DNA of 64,000 nt. Source: Linepithema humile (Eukaryota; Arthropoda; Insecta; Hymenoptera; Formicidae). The stretch is from NCBI RefSeq assembly GCF_040581485.1, contig NC_090128.1, positions 42,872,931-42,936,930 on the forward strand, in the 5' to 3' direction. Both the position numbers and the translations under genes were made by a program. This document shows positions 38,027 to 50,999 of the stretch, one piece after another. Below the pieces are notes generated by a model. That model saw only the letters and a program-made list of their open reading frames with translations. It ran no database searches and was not told the DNA's origin. Every line of letters begins with the position of its first letter. Within the stretch, counting starts at the first letter, position 1.

Positions 38027-40340
38027 TCTGAGACTTAATTTGACTTTTTTTCTTTTGAAAATTTAACAAATCAGCGTTATAAATAAAAAAATGTTTTTGA
38101 ATTATTATTGTCGCAATGTTTTTTTAATCGCCAGAATTTATTAATGTTAATATCTCTAATTTATACACAATAAAATAGAAAAAATTGATTTTTGGTTTGA
38201 TATACTTGATCAAATCTTAAACTGTAAAGATAAAATTGGAATACGTAGTGATTAGAGTTCACATGTGGTGTACAAATGTTTGGCATAAATAGCGAATTTT
38301 TGTCGTAATTAAGATAGCGTTTAATTACGATGGAAATAGTTAAATATTAGTAGTTAAATATTAATTAGTAATTAAATATCAAAGAAAACATCCGTAATTT
38401 GCTAAAAACAGTAAACGGATACATAACATGTGACAGTTACTACATAAATAATGATTACTGCTGTCGACAAGTATACAAAAAACACACATTCTAAAGAAAT
38501 TTAACAGAATATTTTGTCTTGGTAGCAATGATTGCAATACTAAATTATTAAATAATACAATTATATGCAAATACATAAAACTCACCTAAAACTTGCGATG
38601 CTAATTTATATATATGTATTAAAGCACTACTTAACCGATTATTATATAAAATTTGAAAGCATTATAATACTTCTTTGTTTAATTTACCAATTTGAAATTT
38701 CCTTACGTCCGTGGTCTCTGTACGACACTACAATAATGAAGAGTAATCGGCTCGTCATGTTTACGCATTCAACTTTGATTGGTTTATTTACATAAAATCT
38801 TATTAGCCGTTTGTTGTCGAATACAAATTTGTTTATTCTCAGAAGGTTGTCTTTTAAAGTCTCGTCGCATCACATCATTATCGCATATATATTCTCTTTG
38901 ATAATAGAAATTTTGAAATGGTAGAAATTTACTCTTTCAGTCGGTTGCAAAATCTCCCTATCTTAAAAAAATTTCTTGAAATAGCAAACATTTCTGTTTA
39001 TTGCAATGCAATCTGTTATTCAACGCTATTTAATTCCGAATTATTGGAGCTAATATTTGACTTAAGCTCTTATACAATAAAATAAATGCAGTATTTTATC
39101 ATGGTCTAATTGATTATTCTTTCTTTTTACTTAAATATTATAATTTATTATTTTTCTCTTAACTCCATAGATGTAAAATTAGCACTTAATGTAAAATATA
39201 ATACTGAAAACCATTCATATTTCCCATATTATTTACAATGAATATTATTTACAATTTAATTTGTGTATTGAAAGATAACAATAAATTATTTTTTATTTTT
39301 ACTTTTATAGGTTTTATATATCTACGTTTCTCTGGAATTTTATGTGCGCCATAATCAAATTACAATATAATACAAATTTAATGAACGTTTGGGGAAAAAA
39401 TTTAATTGTTATCGATGATAATAGCGGAATCGCTATAAAAGTGAAATTTAACGTTTCGATTAATTTATTGATCATCGTCTGACAAAAATTTGTCTCATTC
39501 ATTGATTATTAAAGCAAAATTTTATTCGCCACATTGTCGTATGCTTTCAATGATACAAAACATTATTTGAATTATGAATTGTATCCAGTAATAATTGTGT
39601 GTTATTTTTATCTTTATAAAACAAGATGGAAAGAGTGTAGTTGCATTCACCGTTTTTAATACACACTTGAAATCGATATCATTGTCAGGAATTTGAAAAT
39701 CGCTATTTGATTCAACTGCAATCATAAAAAGAGACAGAAACATAGTCCCATGCGGAAGCTAGCAATTGTTCGAGATTGTCTAATTTATGAAAATTGTTAT
39801 CACGCTGGAATACATACGTAATCCGCACTTATTGTTAGTAAATCGCTCAATCGTAAGAATAAAGAAAAGTCGGTAGTTTGTTGGTATATCAAAAAAAATG
39901 GGAGATAAATATTATTTTACGAAGAAAAATCTCCGCACGTCAACGGTGAATAGAAATCCACGCGAGAATGCGATATAGAAACGTCTTCATTAGTTAAATA
40001 TCGTTGCTTGTTGCATAAATTTTGTGGATGTCGTGATATATTAATATTATAATGGTATGCGATAAATTACTCAATAATTACAACTATCGCCATCGCTTTT
40101 ACTTCTGCAAATTATATTTATTTTAACGCGTATTGAAATGGATAGCAAAAGAGCATATGCTGTTATAATGTCGCGATATTTCAGGTAGAATCGACAAACG
40201 ACGTTGCGTCTCGAGATAAACGGGATACGCATTCGTACGATTTGCATACGGCGCTCACACAGACGTATAAAATCGACGATAAAACAAAATCGGCGATTAT
40301 TTATAAGCCTTAAAGCCTCATTGATCAAGCTCGCAAATAC

Positions 40341-41229
40341 CATAAATCTCCCTTTACTACTGCGTTCAATTCTCTTCTCCGTCATGTTTGAGTTCTCTCG
40401 ATTCTCTGTCTCGTGCGTTTCTTCTTCTAACGAGTAAGATTTCTCCCGATTTCTCGTGGAATAAAAGTTTATCTTCTTCATTGCAATGGCAGAAAATCAG
40501 GCTTGTAGAGCTTTGTACCAAGATTTTATTAGGCACAAAGATGTCGTTTTGTATTGTATCGGAAGAGTTACGTATCTGATATCGCGTAATATCGAAGAGA
40601 CATTGTCGCTTGTTTTGCAATAGTGCCTGCCATTTAATAGAGAAATGTCGCCCGAAGAACGGTAGTACGGCAAATCCCTAAATTAGGCGACACGGTCCGC
40701 AGGATCAGGTATCGAATTTCATCCAGCGACATTGCTGTGAGTGGAGTGTTCCCCATCAAGTCTCTGGCTGGTGAATCAAAATTCAACCAGTACGTCAAGC
40801 CGTCTGACCATCGCGCAAATGGCGCATGCGGATGAATTATGCAGTGTGTCATGTCGCGGCAAGCGACTCATCAAATGTACACGCGTGTTCGCACATCGGA
40901 GGAGACATATCTAGATATAGAAGGTCCGTGCTCCGAAGAGAGTGAACGAACATGCGGGAACGCAAGTTAGGCGTAGAAATTAATGTAACGGGTGAGACGG
41001 AAAAGGGGAGCGCGAGTAGACGAATTGTGTTAACCCGAGCTACTGAATCAGAGGACTACTTATCAACGAAATAGAGGCGCGAAGCGTGATTGATTGGTCG
41101 GTACCGCGCCTCATTCTGGTAATGTCAGTTTTGAATTTTGCAATTAAGCTTCACCGACGCGCGCCGCGATTAATAATAGAATTCGCGAGCTGCGATTAGC
41201 GTCTGGCCAATCAAAGGGAGAAGTGAGCA

Positions 41230-41271
<42 letters not shown>

Positions 41272-43127
41272 AGAGAGAGAGAAAGAGAGAGAGCCAGCGG
41301 ATTATTCAAATGCTGGGTAAGCCTTTGAAATCAGCCACTACACGAAAGCCGATGTCTGTTATTTCGTTGTAATTAATGTCGTCGACGTTATAATCGGAAC
41401 CAATGAATTGCGGCCACTGCGCTATGGATGTTGTACAAATTAGTCGCAGCCAGCGATACAAATAGTATCCCGAATTATCGCATTTTCCATCAATCGCAGA
41501 GGGAATTGAAGTAAAAAGCTTAAAAGTTGTTCCGATTTCAAACTGTTAATGAAATTGAAGCATTAATTAATCGTATATTAATTCTTAATTCAAGATGTAG
41601 GAAAAATTGTAAACATAATTGGTGATGTGAGGATTCTTTAGATCTTTGACTTCTTTTTTAGTTTTTTATAGACTTTTTTTACCTGATATGGATTATTTTT
41701 ATTAATATAATGTACCTAGAAATATACAAAAAAATAGAAGACAAAAAAGGTTGTCTTGAATTTAGTATCTTTATTATCTAATCGGTTTTCATGCAAAGAA
41801 AAACTAGAAAACTAAGTTCAAACTAAGATAAAAATTTCTTTCTGAGAAATTATAATATAATTATATTTTTAATTATGAAGATTTTTAAATCAAAAATTTT
41901 GTTTTTCTATTTAGTGAATTGTTGCAAGTTTTGATAGATTTTAATATAGAACAGTAATATTAACGTTATCATAGAACGCGAGAATTATAAACGTGGCAAC
42001 AATAGACAAGCAGGCTTTGAAAACATATACGTTTAAGAAAACTGAGTCTTTTTTATAACAAGTTTATAACGAAGTTCCCACAAAATTGCACTTTGCCGGT
42101 TACGAATTCGTTTGTGAAACGAAAACTGGGGTCTAGAAAGTAGGCGAAAGAAATCGTGCTCTCCTATCGCGTTTTCCACTGGGATTTCGGCCGATTCTTC
42201 CTGACAACGCCAGAAAGAGAAGCAGGAAATGCTAAGAAAGTAAAAGATGAAAGAAGAAACGAGAGAAAGGAAGGAAGAAGAAAAGAAAATGCAAGAGAGC
42301 TCGGTAATGCACAAAACTGTCGCCGCCATTCCGCCACTTAATCTTCACTGTGGCAATGAAAACCGCGAGGAAGAGCTAGCTGAAACTATAGAAACGTTTC
42401 AAATAGTAAAATAAACAGCACAATAAAATTTGCTCGCAAAAATTTTATTTTATTACAGTCAAACAACGTTCGGTTTTGTTTAATAATTATTATCAAATCC
42501 GAAACGTATGTCGATATATAAAACTGAAGAAAATACAGCACGCACACCAAAGCTTCATAGCTCACTGTAATATTAGATTTTATTTTTTAAATATTTTTGA
42601 TGTCTCCGTAACCGTAGCACTACGACATTATACATTATAATATTCGCATTTGTGTCGCAAGAAAGAAGAAAAGACGAGGGGTAAGCAAACGTGGTTTTTT
42701 TTACAACAGGTTTGTAACAAAAGCAATTGCGAAAAAGGAAATGAAAACCAAGCAGAAAGGAAGAGAAGAAGACGAGGACTCAATAACGCACGAAACCCGG
42801 CAGGTTGTCCGCGTATCCGCTTCACCACTTAATCTCTGTTCTGGAAATGAAAACCTTGAGGAAAAGAGAAGCAACACAAGAGAATCAAGTCTCGTGTCGA
42901 GATGAACGACAACGGGAGAGAATCCGACAACGTTGAGAAGACTGAATAAAGGCAGGGTCAATATTATCACCACAAAAATATTGGCGTACTGTGATTACGA
43001 CAGAAGTAAAGAAACAAAAATCTTTTGTAAAATGCAAGACACGAAATAATATCACTAATATCATAAATCTCGAAAGGTAAAAAAGTAAAAAAAAAAAAAA
43101 AAAAAAATGATAATATTCTCTCTCGTC
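40341..43127. other. Intron stretch with GA repeat and a diverged duplication
   Basis: No exon recognised. It holds the GA microsatellite at 41232-41293 and two purine-rich blocks, about 42150-42380 and 42650-42870, that look like diverged copies of each other (shared words ccacttaatct and atgaaaacc, then gaggaa). A poly-A run precedes the MITE at 43132. Confidence 0.5.
41232..41293. repeat. GA dinucleotide repeat
   Basis: About 60 bases of GA with a few AAAG interruptions. Confidence 0.92.
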
Positions 43128-43131
43128 TTAA

Positions 43132-43868
43132 GGCTCCTGGGTAGTCACCACAGCCATATTAGATTCGTGACGTCAGAAGCGAGAAATGACACGCCGAGAA
43201 TTCTTGCGTGCCATTTCTAAATAAAATGATAATTTAACAAAGTAACACTCTAGATCGCTTTAAGACACCTGTAAAATTGTCCGAAAACTATGCTTTTTCC
43301 TTGACAGGTTATAAACAATCGTTAAATCAACCGTGAAGCGAAGCCTAATTATGCGAGAAAACACACGGTTGACAGCTGTCTGTATGAGTAGAAAATACTC
43401 CTTCTACGTTGGGCTTTCCCTGCTAATCTTAGTTTTCGGATAATTTTACAGGTTTCATGAACACGTCACATATCACAGCACTAACATTTAACGAATATTA
43501 ACGAAATGGCACGCAAGAATAAATTGGGTAGTCAACATGTCATTTTTTCACGTCTAATAGTTCATCGATTCTCCACCTAAGACGCTGCATGAGAATTTCT
43601 GTCATATGGACATGTCGGTAACGGTACTAAGCTATATATATTCTGTATTTATCGCGTTTATTTTTTTGTAAACAAATTTTTGAATTATAAATTAGCATTT
43701 TGTATGTTATTCAGTAATTTACTTTTATCGTATCAATTGATTAGGTCAAACTGTTACACTATTTACTTATACAATAAATCGACTAGGTAAATTCGACTAG
43801 GTTTTTATTCCTACCACAATTATGTCGCCACTGTCAACGCGGAGTTCACGGCTACGGGACCAGGAGCC
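43132..43868 (+). mobile_element. TTAA MITE, complete copy
   Basis: 737 bp, ends GGCTCCTGG and CCAGGAGCC, flanked by TTAA (43128-43131, 43869-43872). I noticed one base differing from the other copies (caccAcagcc instead of caccGcagcc near its left end). Confidence 0.9.
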
Positions 43869-44079
43869 TTAATGCAAAATTCTTCTTCAAAAACAAAGCA
43901 TCTTGTTGAGTATGATATGACGTTAATGCTGCATTATTATTTTTTAATCTAAACTTTATCCAAAAATTCAAAAACTCTAAAAAAATATCTGGTCGGTATT
44001 CATGATTTTTGTGATAATACAAGCTGACTTTAGATTGAGTCCGAGTTAGTACAGAATATTTAATTTTTGTCAGCGCACT

Positions 44080-45305
44080 AAGAATAGAGAAACAGTAGAT
44101 AAACAGATAAATAGATAAAGAGAGAGGGGAGGGAGGGGGGGAAGAGAGTTTGGTGAGAGAAGGGAAATAAAGGGTGAAGGGTGAAGAGAAAAGACATCGG
44201 GATCAAACAAGCGAGATAGAACGACCGCGTGACAAAAGCTCGCGAAGCAAGGGAATGAGAAAGGCGAGAATACTCGCCAAGCTGCAGAGACAAATCTTTA
44301 ACGGAAACTGCAGTGCTACCGCCAACGACTGTTCAAGAGAGAAGCGAAAATTAAATCTCACGTTTACAGTGCCATGGTGTATCGGGTCGAGACTAGAGAA
44401 GACAGTTGAGGTAACTTTTAGTAAGTAATCAACGACGCGGTAGAGGAGTCGCGCACTTCGATTCACGACGCCGTTTAGCAACCGGACGACGGAAGCGGCG
44501 AGAAAGTTGCGTCGGGTTTCCGTTGCGGAGTAAATAAAGGACCGAAGTGTGCACAAAACTGATGCGAAGCCGGAAGAAAGTTGGGAGAAGCACGGAAGTT
44601 CGAAGGAAATGGAAGCGGAAGCGATCATATGCGAAAAAGCGATGTCTGCATCCACAGAGTGAGTTGAATTTATTGGAAGAAAAGTGTAGTTACATAGTGA
44701 ACAAGTATATCGAGAAGAAAAAGTAAGCAAAATAGAACAATATGAACTGTGAAATAAATAACGTGGTATAAAAGAAAGTAAGCAAGTTTGTGAAATATAT
44801 TCGTGAAATATAAATTTGTATTTTAAATGATTAAAACTCACATACAAGAAAGATATAATTAAAATTGAAAGTTAATTGAAAATTATGTGCGCAGAAAGAA
44901 GATAAGATTGATTCTAATAATGTACACTGAACATTTGTACAACAGTGAACAAAGAGATAAAAAGCGTGCAAATAGAAGTATCGGTATAAAAGTAACGAAT
45001 GTACATTGTAAAGTGGATAATCAAAGAGACTAATCGGAAGTAAAACTATAAGGAGAACAAAAAAAATAGCAGAGGCGACGACACATATTTTACCGGTAAA
45101 CCCGCGAATTTGCGAGCGGCACTAAGCGAGCGAAAAATGATTCGCATTTTTATTCGCAAGCGGAAGACGAACATAAAGCTGAGCAAATACATTTCTCATA
45201 TGCAGATATGTCGGAAAGAAAGAGCGGAAATGAGCCAGAAAGATTTGGAAAGATACGTTCCGTAGTGTCGTTAAAATCAATCATCGTAAAATATCGAAGA
45301 ATAAG
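44080..45305 (+). other. Purine-skewed block ending in a splice-donor-like site
   Basis: On the plus strand the block is dominated by G and A (GGGAGGGAGGGGGGGAAGAG near its start) and contains few long plus-strand frames. It ends gaagaataag|gtaaggtaa at 45305. Long purine-rich leaders followed by a donor are common in insect 5' untranslated exons, so it could be an alternative first exon. This is inference; I see no TATA box or coding start. Confidence 0.25.
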
Positions 45306-46305
45306 GTAAGGTAATACATTTTTGATATAAATACGCTTGTGATTGTGATAAATTTGTATTTTATTTATTTTTTTATAATAAATAAAACAGATATTGATAT
45401 CTACATAAAATATATATTAGATTTTTAATAAATATTTGCATTGGGATGATGAATACGTGTAAATAATGTGCATTTCGTAGAAAGGAAAAATATAAATTCT
45501 GCTGAATGTATAAAAGTTAGATTAATTACAAGAAGACATATCCCTTTAATTCTCATAAAGTGAAATTGAATTTTTACTTATACCGAAGATGTACCAAAAA
45601 AAAAAAAAATAAAAGATAGAATGTTATCCTACTGTCTTGAGCAACATTTATCGTAATATGAAAAGGATTTTCAATTATGATGGGAACAAACGTTATTACA
45701 CCGACATCTGTTCTCCTCAGAGATATTATGCTTTTTCATGTTAACAACGGTGGCTCTGAAAGAACTAACGTAATATTCCTCAAGCGTATAATTTTGGAAC
45801 AAAAACACTAAGTAAGTAAGCGTAACATTCGAAATGAGTAAAAATGTAGGGGAAAGGAAGGGAAAAGAGACAGTGGAATAGAATAATGCGAAAAGCGAGA
45901 GTTCGGCATTAAGAAAGAATGAACGATAAGGGAAAAGACACCGAGCGCAAAACCTGCAAGCGAATCCCGTGGCAGGGACGCATTGTCGTCGGCAAATTGC
46001 GCGTGGGGAAAAGTTTTATCGTATTGGAGGATGGAAGAGAAACACGCTGATAACAAAGTGCCGCTGCGTCCTCGCCGATTTGAGAAGCACGTCGTATAAA
46101 AGGAGAGAAAGGGTTGTTGAAATCCGAAAGATAGTGGGTGCGAATATCTTATGCATTCGCAGGATGTGCAACTTTGTAAATACCGCGGGATTTATTTCGC
46201 GGTCACGACATTCTTGCATCTACGAGAGCTTGTATTTCTTCTGTTTTCCTGCTCAAATGCAAATTTTCTACAAGGTGCTAATAAATCTTGCGATAAAATT
46301 TTTTT

Positions 46306-46513
46306 CCAAATAAAACTTTTGTTATAATTAATATTTGCTACTAATTTGCTACGGAATGAATAATAAATAAAAACAAAATAGAAAATAAAACCATTTATAA
46401 ACATATATATAAGATGATTATGATTAATTTTATTTTCTATTTTGTTTTTATTTATTATTTATTCCATGACAGATTAATAGCAAATATTAATTACAATAAA
46501 AATTTTATTTGGG
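46306..46513. repeat. Large AT-rich foldback (arms about 86 bp)
   Basis: Left arm 46306-46391 and right arm 46428-46513 are reverse complements with about ten differences, separated by about 36 bases. Shared words include aaaaacaaaatagaaaataa and taattaatatttgcta. Confidence 0.8.
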
Positions 46514-49500
46514 AAACAATTTTATTGTAATTTATTATATACATATATATACATATGAACTTTTTTTTCTTCCTCGGAATAACATAGCCTTCTGGCTACT
46601 GAATGCAAAGTTAGGGATGCGGTGCTAAAACGAAAAATCGCCAGTGTAAACGCGATCGCAAGACAAAACAGCCGCAGGCAACGGAACCGAGACTTCTGAT
46701 GATGACTTTATCTTTATTCGCGACGGAAGATAATTTCAATTGCATGCAATTGCTTCTCTCGTGATTAATGCACGCTGCATCGCGCTCTCGTAATATTTCT
46801 TCCGCTGTTAATAATTAAGTTATTTGTTTCAAAGTGGCGTAAAGTCTTATTAAAATCGATACACAGAATTATATTCATACTCCAGTAAAATTAGTTTGAA
46901 AATGGAATTTATATTCAAAAATAAAAGCAGCCTTGTTTCTAGACTTTGCAATTTAGGAGATGTTTCGAGTTATATTTTTTCCGATACTTTTGAGTCGGAA
47001 ACAAAAGGACTTTCTTTCAGTGACAAAAACGTATATTGGATTTTGTGCTCAATTCCAGCTCTCCAAGAGCTCAGTAAGTGAATTTATCACCAGGTAACTT
47101 AACGAGAACAGACGTTTCATTACTAGCTTCTTACGAAAAGAGGCTTGCGGCTCAAAGAACTTCTGAAAGGTTTGCGTGCTTAATCGATAATCTTATTTAT
47201 ATCGATGGTTTGGCTTAAAAAGACGGCTCGTAAAATTTCAAAGAAAATTCTATCTTGTTAACCAGATACCTACAAATCCTTCTATCAATATTATATTATA
47301 TAATATTTAAATTAATGCGATTGCATTATAATAATTAATATTTTCCAAGCAACTTAAAGCTACATTTATTAACACTAATTAACTTTAACTTTAATTTAAA
47401 TATTTTTTTCAAGAAAATTAAGGAAAAGTAGAGCTATGAATTATATTTAAAAATATTAATATGCACGAAATCACCTATCACACCTATCGTTTTAACGTCA
47501 CATTTCTCCAATCAAGAAATTTCCAGATTTATTGAAATGGATTATGATATGTGCTGTTCCATAAAAACCCATCGATGTCCCATTAGAATGACAAACCCCA
47601 AGCGTGCCAATCAGTATGTATAATTCATCAAGCGTTGAAAAGCAGCGTGCTCGTTATAGCGATTCGCGTCGCAAGATGATTCGCGGATTCGGCACGAATC
47701 TCCGCGCCTCGTTACTCGTAAATTCGGTTCAATATCGCGCGACGACTATAACGCCCATCGCCGCCGTCCGCGTAAATCAGCGATATCAGGCATGCACGAA
47801 TTACCATTTAGGAGCGATCGTTATTCGCTTCTGCGAGACAAATGTCTCGAGCGATCCGATACCGCGTCCTCTCTCTTGCGCCGTTTGTTCACACTGGAAT
47901 AATGAATGCCGGCTTTAATGAAAACGGCGAAACGCAGCCATTACCCCCAGAAGATCAATCTCGGATAATCCTTTTAACATCGCGACACGATTGTACCTTT
48001 GCCATTTTGCGTAAATACGAAAGTTACATGGGAATTGAATCGGTTATTACGGAAAAATATATATAATTTAACATTTTTATAAATACGTCAAAAAAAAAAA
48101 AAAAAAAAAAATTATTTCTCCTTCATTAACCACGATTCAAACAGCAGAATAATTAATTTTAATGTGAAACGTTGTCAATGCATTTTCTACATATGTGTTT
48201 GAAAAGTTTGATCCGCATTTTTCAACGGCACAGACGTGTAGCCTCTGTTACTCGCGCGCATAAGCCCCATAAGACATGTGCTCATAAAGTCTAGATTATT
48301 TTCACAAACGCCAAGACTACGTCGGCATTAAGAAACGCGGGTACAAAGCAACCGAAAGAAAATTGTGCGCCGTTACAATTCACACGATGTAGCCCGGAGG
48401 TACCGTTAAAGCTGATATTACGGAAACGTTGTTTTAACGTCAGCTACGAGTGCGCCGAGTTGAATCCCAAGGCGCAGTCTCGCCTGCTGCTACTTTGAGT
48501 TCTGCCTTTGCTTTTCGTATCATGTAAGCTATTCAAAACAATGTTACAGTAGAGTTACATTATTTTCCTGGAACTTCGCGAGAGGCTAACGCTAAGGAAA
48601 GGCGACACGTAAAGTGATGAGAAATCTTCGTTTACGAGAAGCGCAAAGCCTAGGCAAACATTATTTTTGTGAGTGTTGCAAGTGTAATCCCGTAAATAAA
48701 GATTAAGATTCAACAAAAAGCGAGAATAGTTACCGGGATAATTTCTAATTAAGTGTTCGCACTTACACTGTGCACGCCAGTGTAACATTTCGCAAATTTC
48801 GCTAGAAAACAAAGAATGCTGCTAAAAAAAAAATGTGGCGCATAATTAAGTTGCGAACTATTTCTGTGAATAATTTCCAGAAGAAACTTTGTTTCAAAAA
48901 TATATGCGTTTACGTGTACAGTCTGCGTACCAATGTCCGCGTCGGAAATGAGGATTTACATTGTTCTCAGCCAGCTGGTGAATACAAATGGACAGAATTA
49001 TTTAAAAAAATATAATTACACGCATATGGTCTGCAAGGCGCCGCAAGCTTCATTATTTTCATGTATTTTTATTGTTACTGAAAGTTTATGCTATTGAAAA
49101 ATACGAACAAACAAGATCGGCATAAATTCCATTTTCCTGCCGTTGACATTTAACGCTGACAACGTACACAGTCGTATAAAATACATATTTATGAATAAAA
49201 TATTTGTAATAAGAAAATATTGCTTTGCACATATAGCACGCAATGTTGTTAATAAATCAAATTTTCTTCCGACTGCGAAAAATAGTTGCTTTCATAAGGA
49301 AATATTGATATTTTCATTTCAATAAGGATATATTTAATGTTGGAAATTACAGGTGAAACCGTTTTGAAATAATTTTTGCTAAGAAAAAATTAATTCCGGA
49401 TTTGTCAATGTATAAATATAATATGGAAAAAATTAAAATGTCAAAAACATTATATTTGCAAAATGGCACAGCTTAAAAATTCCCGACATGTTTTCTCGCG

Positions 49501-50856
49501 GCGAATGCATATTACACGTACGGTTTCCCAATCGTGTCTCATTGTCGCGAATGCGCTCGCTCGTGTGTAATTCCGGTCACGATCGGTGATCGAACAATGG
49601 ATCCTTCAGAAATTGCGGGCAAATCGCCCTTATGGCCGCGACCAAGCCGGGCCTTCGGCCGCGCAGCAAACATTGTTCGAATGGGATGAACCGTTCGCGG
49701 TGAAAAGGCAGTGCACAATGCGATGAACAGGCGTAGGATATGAGCGCCGAGAGAACGACGAACAATGATCTTCCGGTATCCGTATGGACGCATATAAATC
49801 ATCGATATGACGTTGGCCAATCGTCGCCAAGCCTATGCGGCCTCGACAACAGCCTTGAAATATCACCTGTGCCACCCGGCACATATCCCGACGATTAACC
49901 CTCGTCGTCGATAATAACTGCCTTTTGAAGGTTTATGAAGGCCCGTCGCAATCATCCGGCAAGATCTATCGCCAATTATGTTATCGGCGTCTTCGTCTCA
50001 TACATCGATGCCGTCGCGTCGTCTTCAATAATCGAAGTCGGCGATTTGCGCAAATAGTCGACAGTTTTCGTCCAAAATTGAGACTCGCGATTTTTACGAT
50101 AAAAGAATTCGGGTAATTAGCGCGCCACTCTTTTTCGCAATATATCACGCGCGTGCATTATGTGGGTGAAATTTTAACGCGGACGAGATGCGAATTTAAT
50201 TAAACGATATTATATTTCCGCGATAATTAGCGCTAAAAGGAAAAAAAATAATTTTTAGACGAAACAAGTAAGAGTAAATAATGTAAAGTGTAATTAGTGC
50301 GCGTAAGTAATTCGATTATTATTAGTTCATTATTCGTTTGTTATCAATAATTAGTTTAATAAAAAATTTGCATAAGATCGTTCGCGGAACATGAAATTTG
50401 CGTAAAAAAGGAATCTAATAGAGTCAAAATATAATCCGCATAAATATAAGCACACATCACACTATATTTAGTCATTACGTAAAATACAAAGCGCTCTTCA
50501 CAAAGCTTTGAGAGCCAGGCGACGCAATAAAACGTAATAACGAATAAATCAAAAGGATGCCGGCCAATAAACTCGATTGAACCAGCTTTGGCACATTTGT
50601 TAAAATCCCCATCCTGTCGCATTAGACACTCGAATGCGCGGCGTTGCGCAAAATGCAAAATACAAAACGTGTAATGCATCAATAAACCCGACACGGTATG
50701 GATGCAAGCGGCAAAATGCAGCTAATGCACAACTGGCATTTTCGAGAAAACAAGAATACAAAACAATCGGGAGTCGTAATGCAAATTTGGCAGCGCAGTG
50801 TGTTTCGACAAATTTTTTTGTTGCTATCAATCAACGGTGTATTTCAACTATTTTGC

Positions 50857-50897
50857 AGAATATGCGACAGACATTATTTTTATTTACGCGATATTAT

Positions 50898-50957
<60 letters not shown>

Positions 50958-50999
50958 ATATATATCGCGTAAATAAAAATGATGTCTGTCGCATATTCT
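50857..50999. repeat. Palindrome with a TA repeat in its loop
   Basis: The left arm contains aatatgcgacagacattatt followed by tttatttacgcgatat. The right arm is its reverse complement with one mismatch (atatcgcgtaaataaaaatg, then atgtctgtcgcatatt). Between them lies a TA run (50906-50948). As single-stranded DNA or RNA it would form a stem of about 38 pairs. Confidence 0.85.

Larger units (their letters stand above)
34620..40340. repeat. Tandem segmental duplication, unit 3
   Basis: Collinear with unit 1 (34620-35310 matches about 26010-26700) and with unit 2 (38870-40340 matches 33180-34620). It is the longest unit because it keeps both flanks and carries a mariner remnant and a long TA repeat. 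The CA/CG-rich microsatellite at 34671-34697 has its counterpart near 26062-26098. Confidence 0.85.

Noticed and set aside
44203..44847. 214-codon minus-strand open frame
   Set aside because: It is the antisense of a purine-skewed block; the composition (Ser, Leu, Phe rich) is what such skew yields by chance, and no domain is visible.
49539..49884. Cluster of minus-strand frames in a GC-richer patch
   Set aside because: Three phases are open at once, which is typical of GC-rich non-coding sequence; no conserved motif was seen.
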